DNA of 54,577 nucleotides from Branchiostoma floridae. Taxonomy: Eukaryota > Chordata > Leptocardii > Amphioxiformes > Branchiostomatidae. Location: NCBI RefSeq assembly GCF_000003815.2, contig NC_049992.1:7340226-7394802 (forward strand). The letters run 5' to 3'. Under the pieces are notes generated by a model. That model did not search any database, was not told where the DNA came from, and was given only the letters and a program-made list of their open reading frames with translations. A program made the position numbers and the translations under genes. The stretch's first letter is position 1; each line of letters opens with the position of its first letter. Positions 47,265 through 54,577 of the stretch are shown one piece after another.

Positions 47265-47308
47265 AAAATTGAACAAGTTTTGACCCTCAGAGTCTCAGGA
47301 CAGTTAGT

Positions 47309-47460
47309 TAAAAAGAATGAATGAATGAATGAATGAATGAATGAATGAATGAATGAATGAATGAATGAATGAATGAATGGATGGATGAATAAATGAATGA
47401 ATGGATGAATGGATGGATAGATGAACGAACAAATGAACGAACGAATGAACGAATGACCAA
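47309..47460. repeat. (AATG)n microsatellite
   Basis: About 25 units of GAAT/AATG with GGAT variants. A shorter run of the same motif is at 46484-46525. The surrounding words (CTCAGAGTCTCAG, ACAGTTAG) also recur, so the block is duplicated on both sides of the hAT-like element. Confidence 0.95.
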
Positions 47461-47567
47461 AGTTGAACAAGTTCTCAGGGACAATAAGGGTAATCTCCAA
47501 GCAGATCCTACAGTAGCATAAGATACATTTTGTAGTATCAAAAGCTGGCAAAGGAGTGAAGCCGGCC

Positions 47568-47832
47568 TAGGGGGTGTATGGCTACTCCTAGGTGTGTATG
47601 CCTACTCCTAGGTGTGTATGGCTACTCCTAGGTGTGTATGGCTACTCCTAGGTGTGTATGGCTACTCCTAGGTGTGTATGGCTACCCCTAGGGGGTGTAT
47701 GGCTACTCCTAGGTGTGTTTGGCTACTCCTAGGTGTGTATGGCTACTCCTAGGTGTGTATGGCTACTCCTAGGTGTGTATGGCTACTCCTAGGTGTGTAT
47801 GGCTACTCCTAGGTGTGTATGGCTACTCCTAG
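47568..47832. repeat. 20 bp minisatellite
   Basis: About 13 near-identical units of GGCTACTCCTAGGTGTGTAT with only a few variants. Each unit has the palindrome CCTAGG. It lies in a unit 1 intron about 160 bp from exon 47993-48131. Confidence 0.97.
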
Positions 47833-47992
47833 ACTGGCTGCACTCCTGAACCCCTGGATGGATTTGTCATGCAGGGAGAGTTTGCCGGTTTACTCTCTGC
47901 CGGCCCTGGCTAAAAGTCTGGTTCCCAGGGTATGTATACATGCATACAGGTGTTATTTTGAGCCCTGTAGAACACATGTTACGAATAAGAAC

Positions 47993-50900
47993 CTCTCTCC
48001 CACTGTCTCCTACGTTGTCTAGGCTGCTGTCCCAGTCTCTGCTGCAGCTGTTGTGCCTCCCGCTCCGCCTCTCGGTGGATCTGCTCCAGAGTCTTGGGAG
48101 CATTCCTGGGTCTCCTGGGCTCCCAGTCGTTCTGGGGCGGGAAAATCAGTCTTGGGTAAATCTTAGAATTAGTGTTTCTTCTATTAGTTAACATATCTTA
48201 GGAGTATTCCTGGGTCTCCTGGGCTCCCAGTCGTTCTGGGTCGGGAAAATGAGTCTTTGGAATCTTACATCTTAGAATGAATGCGCCAAAAAGCAGTTAC
48301 TCAAGCAACTGGATATGATTTTGGAAATGGAAAAAATTTCAGACAGCCAACCGGTGTATTTTGTCAGTGACACTGTAGAAATATTGTTGGAGATAGTTTT
48401 TATATCCTAGCTTGAGTAACTGCTATTTGGCGTATGTTATTACCTGGATGTCTAACCTTCATTGACATATCTTAGAATGAATTTTTTTATCAGTTAGCAT
48501 ATCTTCCTTGCATGTATGGCTGTGAAATATTGAACTGGGCTAGAACGTCATGATATCTATGTCAAACATTGGCCGCGATAACATTTGATGCGGTTGTTCT
48601 GGAGAACAGGTAATAAAAAGGCGTATCACACAGTCTTCCTTTGAATAAATCTAAAGTACACGTGTACATGTCACGTGCGACCCAGTCAAGAATTCTAAAT
48701 GTGGGTATGACATAAATGAAATACAACACGGTGTATTCCGCATGACCCTCTTTCCCCGGTAGACTCACCCATTTTTTATTCCCACACTAACACCATCGCA
48801 AACATAATACTCCACATGCACACCTATACACACTCTATAACTACACTCACCACTCTTAGTTCCATGAGGTCCCTCAGAAGGAAGCACATGCGAGTAGAGG
48901 CCCTCTTCTGGTTTATAATCTGCTGCATTGTTTCAAAATACTGATCCATTTTTGCCTGTAAAAATGAAAAAAGACATCATTACAATGGTAAAGAAGGTAA
49001 CAGCAAATGGACACAAATGATAGTATCATTAAAACTGTACAAGATGGCCACTTGGGACCAATCTGGTTAATGTGGACAGTCACTAAAGATAGGATTCTTA
49101 ATGCTTATGCCAACAGGAAAAATCCTCCAAGGAACCACCAAAAAGCACTGACATTAACCAGGAGTCCTTATTATGTAAATTATGTCATTTGGACAAGTTT
49201 GACTGCATTTTAATTAAACATTTAATCAGTTTCAAAAGAGAAAACAAAAATCAACCAAATTTAAAGATCTTCCAAAAGATTTAGGTTCCAAAAGGGTTAG
49301 CTAATTATACCATATGTCACGGTGGCCAGGAGTGAGTCAAGTAGAATCAGGACAGAGGCATGATGTTTGCGGATATGATAGACTTTATTCGGAGCCAGGT
49401 AGACACGTCTTGCCCTGTCGCAGTCTCTCGGTCAAATCCCCCTACCCTCTTACGTGTCCCTTCCCAAACCCCCCTGTACATCTGCTCTCCATTACTCGGG
49501 TGACACTCCCCACTCCACGGGTGTTATCACGCTGTGACCTCGTGACACATACCTTCGACTGTTCTAGGTCCAGTTCCTTGCCCATGGTAGTCAGTAGAAG
49601 ACACAGACACTCAAGACTCTCCTCAGAGCATGTCTTGAGGAGCCTCTGCACACAGCTGTGCATGAGGTTTGCAGACAGCAGCTTCAGCTTGAAGAGCTCT
49701 CCGATGAGACTGACGGCAGCCAGGGCGCGTCGTTTGGCCATCAGGACTTCCAGCTGTAGCTTTGGCTTCTCCTCTTCCTGATGAAAAAATAAACCTTAGG
49801 TTACGTTGATGAAGGTTAGACATCCAGGTAATAAGATACGCAATAGAGTTAATTCCAGTTGTGGCGGCCATGTTGGATTTCCGGGGTCATCCGGGGTCAT
49901 GGCACCAGAACGAGACTGCAGGTGGTACCAGCTGGGCATTCTACTATATAGGCTGTATTGCAGACATAAGTATGTCATCTTTGGGAGTGCATTTCACCCC
50001 TCTAAGGTTAACAACTGCACAATATATGCCTGTTATCTATAGAAAATATTGTTTGGGACATTTGAACTTGATTTTGGTGATATTTTTTATTAATTTTTCA
50101 CATTTTTTTTATGGGTGACCTGAGAACAATTAATGTCAGTGTTTATATCCTCCATGTGCGCTGTGTATCGGTAACTGTTATTAAACCCTACAAAAACATG
50201 AAAATATCGGACTGACAGATCTGTTCATAAAACTATGTACATGTATTACTAAGTTCTATCACCAATTTACCTCTTCTACTGACGATAAAATTTACGTTTT
50301 TCTCAACATTGGCATTGAAAAATCCCTAACAGAAAAAAATCTGCTACATTTCATCCCACAATTTTATGGACCCAACACGTGGACTTTTTGTGTAGGGTTA
50401 TGTTGTGTAAACTAGAATAAAACAATGAAAACATGAATTGGGAAGAAAGTAAAGGAGCACACCCGGCATGACATTCCCATAGAGCGTAGTTTGCAGAACG
50501 GATCTTGGCATCAATAAATCATCAGAACAACTGCCAAATGTCTTCTAAATTTCTACCCGCAAAGATGTCATCCCCATATTTTGTGTATTTGTAGGGTTTA
50601 ACCCCAATAGTAAACCTACTATATCACAGTTACCAATACAAAGCACTAATGGATGATATAAACACTGACACTAATTGTTCTCAGGTCACCCATAAAAAAA
50701 TGTGAAAAATTGATAAAAAAAATCACCAAAATCAAATTCAAATGTGCCTAACAATATTTTCTATAGATAACAGGCATATATTGTGCAGTTGTTAACCTTA
50801 GAGGGGTGAAATGCACTCCCAAAGATGACACACTTATGTCTGCAATACAGCCTATATAGTAGAATGCCCAGATGGTACCACCTGCAGTCTCGTTCTGGTG

Positions 50901-52569
50901 CCATGACCCCGGATGACCCCGGAAATCCAACATGGCCGCCACAACTGGAATTAACTCTATTGAACCCAAGACCTCTTGGTTCTGGGCCAAACACCCTTAT
51001 CATTTAACTACACTCAAGGTAGGACAAGTTTTCTAAAATTGACTTGTCCTATCGGGCAAGTACTTAAAAAATTTACTTGCCCGAACCAACTTTTCACTTG
51101 CCCGAAATCTAAATGACATTTTGCTATGTATATTCATGGTCTTCAAAAATAAGTTCAATGGAATTTTTGTTATTGGCTCTATTTTCTGTGTTAATCAATG
51201 CTTCATGCCATGACTGTGAAAAGTAGCAAGTACATCAAAATCTCACTCAATGGAGAAAAGCTAACTTGTCCGATCGGGCAAGTGGGAAGGACATGCACTT
51301 GCCCGATTGGCATTTTCACTTGTCCGGGACTATAAGGCTAGTGGACTTGTTTATCCCTGACACTATGCCACATAAAGAAGTGTTATCTTTCCCCAGGACA
51401 ACTTTTGCATCTGTGACTTCCTGCACCATACAAGAAATAGATGAGCTTTCCAAAGTGCTAAACTAGTGCCCACTACTGTTACAGTTAAAACTTTTACTTT
51501 CCTGATAATGTCAGCCTAATGACTAAACCAAAACAACAAAAATGTCTGACTAAATGTACCGGCACCACCTCCATGAGTTGCACCAGTCTGCTGATGTTCT
51601 GTCCTGGGCTGCTGATCCTGTCGAACTCCCCCTGACACCTGCCCAGCAGGACCCTACGGAAGTTGATCATCTCCCGCGGGCGGTCCTTACTGGGTGCCTT
51701 CAGCTGAAACACAGGAAAGAAACTAATATTTCATAGCTGTGAAAATAATGATCATGTTTATAAAACCTGCTCTGGCGCAAGTTCAAGAGCATTAAAAGTG
51801 ATGAATAGGACAAGGCTAATTTGTATGATGTGCAAGATTGGGAGAGTTTCAAACTTATAATATCAACCAAGAAACAAGAAACAAAAAACTGCAGCTTGAA
51901 AGGCAGCTGCAAGGGAGCTTATCAGGGCTCAAAATATCACCTGCATATGCAGGTTAGTGCAGGTAAAATTGGAGCTGTGCAGGTATTTCTAATGTCTACC
52001 TGCACCTAACCTGCACTGGTCCATGTAGTGGGTTTTATACTGTAAATGTCCTATGATGTGGGTGCATGTGGATTGTTATTAGCTGCATTGAATATTACTA
52101 CCTATAAAGTATAAAAGAAAAAAATAGCAATGGTTCCTGAACAATTTTAGTATGATCCATACTTCCTAAATTCAGGTCAAATTTGTCTGGTGCAGGTAAT
52201 TTTCAATGCTACCAGCACCAGTGCAGGTACTATGCAGAACAAAGTATTTCGAGCCCTGCTTATCTATGCCAACAAAAAAATCAACATCATGACTATACTG
52301 TCTACAGAAAGAAATGAATACAATGATTTTGAAACAGTGTCCTTCTCCCTACTCACATGAATGAGGCACCTGCAGAGGTTAGCGTACACCTCTGCGTAGT
52401 TGGGGCCGGTGGGAGAGAAGGACGTGATCATGTTGTCCACTACCAGGTGGGTCAGTCCTCTCAGTCCATCCTCCGTCACGATGTCCAGATCCAGGACCTG
52501 CTGACACAGAGTCTGGAACTTCTGAGGAGTCAGCTTGTTCAGGATACTCTGGACTTTCCGCAACACTTC
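47993..52569 (-). CDS. Unit 1, visible 5' part: eIF4G-like MIF4G domain
   Basis: Exons 52569-52357, 51703-51560 (or ending at 51569), 49777-49553, 48955-48851 and 48131-47993, in phase until the last, which ends in phase 1. Motifs in order: [97 protein letters not shown] and NDWEPRRPRNAPKTLEQIHR. Exon borders coincide with those of unit 3 MIF4G, so they are paralogues. The domain is more diverged than in unit 3; for example, RGLTHLVVDNMITSFSPTGP replaces the conserved KGVIDLxFEKAI block. That could alter eIF4A or RNA contacts. No eIF4E-binding or other upstream exon is recognisable between 52570 and the window edge, so the 5' end is incomplete. The last donor (GTTCTT) is unusual. Linker and W2 follow at 43049-46412. 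Confidence 0.9.
48201..48256 (-). repeat. Duplicate of an acceptor site plus exon start
   Basis: This segment nearly repeats 48098-48155, the 5' part of the MIF4G-end exon with its acceptor (AACGACTGGGAGCCCAGGAG after ...CCCAG). It lies just upstream of the real exon in reading direction. Confidence 0.9.
49841..50962. mobile_element. 1.1 kb foldback element
   Basis: Left and right arms are near-perfect inverses for roughly 370 bp. They begin CAATAGAGTTAATTCCAGTT and include GGCGGCCATGTTGGATTTCC and CTATAGATAACAGG. The central 400 bp is single-copy, AT-rich and without a gene. The element sits in the unit 1 intron between exons 51560 and 49777. Confidence 0.92.
51020..51360. repeat. Repeat rich in TTGCCCG / GGGCAAGT words
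   Basis: At least five ACTTGCCCGA or its inverse occur in 340 bp, arranged in opposing orientations (for example CGGGCAAGT at 51055 and 51275). This suggests another inverted-repeat transposon family. I cannot place exact ends. A tRNA-like B-box stretch (GACCTCTTGGTTCTGGG, reverse) sits just before it at 50963-51010. Confidence 0.55.
51923..52258. mobile_element. hAT-like MITE, CAGGGCTC family
   Basis: The ends CAGGGCTCAAAATATC and AGTATTTCGAGCCCTG are inverted. CTTAT flanks both sides as a 5 bp direct repeat. The interior shares GTGCAGGTAAAATTGGAGC with the copies at 7877 and 8497. Confidence 0.85.
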
Positions 52570-54577
52570 CTGTGGAAATGTTGGGGAGAAACTTTAACCA
52601 ACGGCATGGTCACTTACATCATGTGATCATCATACGATTTTCGTGTGATAGGACAAAATTAACCACCGAGAAGGATCTAAGACAGTTTTTTTGTGTGTAG
52701 CAAGCCAGCTGAACTTAGCCTGATTATCATCCAGTGTAGTTACCACGGTGGTTAGCAAGCGAAAGTACTGAGCAAGCGGTCACTACGGAGGATGATACTC
52801 AGGCTAAGCTGAACTTTGTAGGACACACGCATGGCTGTCCAGAAAAGGCCATAAGTTAGCGATGGCACAATGATCACACGACATATGTGACTGCACCCCT
52901 TTTGAGAAGACTGTATCAATTCAACCCTCAGTCAGCTAGAAGGTAGCTACTTTGGACCAAATTTGTATTTGTTATGACATTAAGCAGTATGGAGATATAC
53001 ACCCTCTTGGTTCTTGAATTCTCTGTTTAAGAGCAATAAAAAGATGATGAGACTATTAAATGTGTCACTGAGTACTTTTAGGACATGTCAGTATCTTATT
53101 CAAGAAAAGTTGAGCCCAATCTACCGTGGCCGATATGAACAATGTGCAACACACTTACTTTTCTGCTCAAGACACTTACTTTTCTGCTCAAGACACTTAT
53201 TTTTCTGCTCAAGACACTTACTTTTCTGCTCAAGACACTTACTTTTCTGCTCAACACACTTACTTTTCTGCTCAACACACTTACTTTTTTCTGCTGGAGA
53301 CACTTACTCTTCTGCGCTGCACTTACTCTTCTGCGCTGCACTTACTTACTTTTCTGCGCGAGCCACTTACTCTTCTGCGCTGCACTTACTTACTTTACCT
53401 GTGGTGCGCACCCCTCCCTTTATCAATGGATGGTCCCTGAATCAGGCCAAAGGTCAAAAAGACCGCAAAAAATGTAGGAGGATTGACCGCATGTCAATCC
53501 TAAATTATCCTCCTTCGGATGACCTATGAAATGACCTCTACCTTGGCGCGTTTTTTGGATTCAACTTAATTTTTTTGTGTCTTTAGTATAGCATTTTGAC
53601 AATGCAGATCGATAACGACAAGTCTCGATTTGATCATCACAACAACGCGTTTTGTTGCCATCACAACGTATTGTCAGAAAACAAATTCTGCAGCACGTGT
53701 CTCTGTCGTGCAGCTTTAAACTTTTATTTACCAGGGTTTACCTAAACCAGGCAGAGGCTCTTAACTCCTCTGTAGATAGGAGTAAGAAGGCAGGTAGGCC
53801 TTGGTAGCTCCTCTGTCCAGAATTCGGCGCCTGTTTAGTAATAAATAGCCAAGTTGCCGCACGTAATGTTTTGGTGGAAGCACTGAATTTTACTACCCGG
53901 ATCCGGACTAACTTTGGACGAAGTGGACAGATCAAGACAATGTTAGTAAATATTAGCAAATCAGATGTGTGGAAGTGGGATAAGTTGTGTGTTGTCAAGA
54001 AAAATGACAGATCCTACCCGTGCCACTTCCCCCCCCTCCTGGGCTAATTATGCATGTTTGGGGTGAAACTCAGTGTGTTTACTTTGCAACAGAAACTTTT
54101 ATTTTAATACTTTGAGACTTTGAGACAAACCGGTCTGCCTAAATACCACAAACGACCACAAACGACTCGGAAATACCACAAACGACCACAAACGACTCTA
54201 AAATGCAGTGTATATGGGTCAAAGACCTTGTGTGGCGCTCTGGAGACATTGTTTACACATTTATGAATTTAAAAAACGCAGCAAGTCCTGCGTATTCACC
54301 AGTTATTTCAAGTTAGTCCGCCGGTTTCAAGATCGAAGCGATTCTCGGCCGCCATGTTGGATCGCCCGTGCTAGGAGCTCTAGTCTGCATGGGGAAGTTC
54401 TCGATACCTTCCACGGCTCCATAGACGACAGGACGATAAAACTATGGACGCTGTTGGTTCATAGATTATAGCATGGCACTATTCTATCATTGTCAACTTA
54501 TAAAACTTGTATACTTAGTGTTTTTCAGCCTCAATGCAAGCACGCATTCATTGACAGCGCAGAATCGCTTCGATCTG
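52570..54577. other. Region upstream of the first visible unit 1 exon
   Basis: No exon is supported, although the gene should continue upstream. It holds a 20 bp minisatellite (53146-53400) and a doubled ~32 bp unit with CCACAAACGACCACAAACGA (54146-54197). Near the edge, AGATCGAAGCGATTCT (about 54330) recurs inverted at 54560-54576. On the minus strand, AACATGGCGGCCGAGAATCG near 54360 resembles a YY1-type start-site motif, but its frame stops after 15 codons. Confidence 0.5.
53146..53400. repeat. 20 bp minisatellite of ACACTTACTTTTCTGCTCAA
   Basis: About seven near-perfect 20 bp units come first, then about five diverged ones ending in TCTGCGCTGC. Unit length and the absence of unique spacers exclude a CRISPR array. 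All three frames stay open only because of the repeat. Confidence 0.95.

Noticed and set aside
47568-47832. CRISPR-like array
   Set aside because: Units are contiguous 20 bp repeats without spacers in a eukaryotic intron; it is a minisatellite. The same holds for 53146-53400 and 43551-43998.
53121-53529. Repetitive open frames (QKSKCLE-type and FLLKTLT-type)
   Set aside because: They are translations of a 20 bp minisatellite, open in several frames at once.

Overview
This window looks like chordate, probably amphioxus (Branchiostoma), nuclear DNA. The reasons are many short exons with GT-AG introns, vertebrate-like eIF4G sequence, TRIM-type RING/B-box genes, dense short transposons with terminal inverted repeats, several micro- and minisatellites, and three runs of N (2813-3429, 20851-20950, 38146-38524) typical of a draft scaffold. 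The organism is inferred from these features; no marker gene proves it. All convincing coding sequence is on the minus strand, so genes read from high to low coordinates.

Layout in reading order. Unit 1 (52569 to 43049) is an eIF4G-like gene whose 5' end lies outside the recognisable part of the window. It has a MIF4G domain, an Arg/Gly-rich and acidic linker and a C-terminal W2 domain, but no MA3 domain. Unit 2 (40987 to 26187) starts with a TRIM head (RING, B-box, coiled coil) in one exon. That exon joins in frame to exons matching the eIF4G linker, MA3 and W2 (14 exons, about 901 residues). Unit 3 (22779 to 11969) starts with a second, closely related TRIM head. It joins in frame to the eIF4E-binding segment and MIF4G domain of eIF4G and stops at the end of MIF4G (11 exons, about 720 residues). 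Unit 4 (10752 to 5812) is a third TRIM head with an expanded Ser/Thr/Pro repeat and four small tail exons I cannot assign (5 exons, about 731 residues). A further unassigned exon lies at 1567-2094.

The main result is this tandem array of TRIM-headed genes carrying different and complementary pieces of eIF4G. Exon phases agree at every junction I traced. The first eIF4G-type exon of units 2 and 3 has no start codon of its own and begins in phase 1, matching the phase-1 donor that ends each TRIM head. A single ancestral TRIM-eIF4G fusion, tandemly duplicated and then eroded differently in each copy, would explain the layout. Separate neighbouring genes or draft-assembly artefacts remain alternatives.

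The rest is introns and intergenic DNA rich in repeats: TA-flanked TIR elements, hAT-like elements, two decayed mariners, a 1.1 kb foldback element, a 3.3 kb element containing exon-like stretches, and many satellites. Several repeats are copied pieces of the genes' own exons and splice sites, at 34.9-37.7 kb, 43.55-44.0 kb and 48.2 kb. If the chimeras are made as proteins, a plausible but untested idea is that they bring ubiquitin-ligase activity to the translation initiation machinery (eIF4E, eIF4A, eIF3, Mnk).
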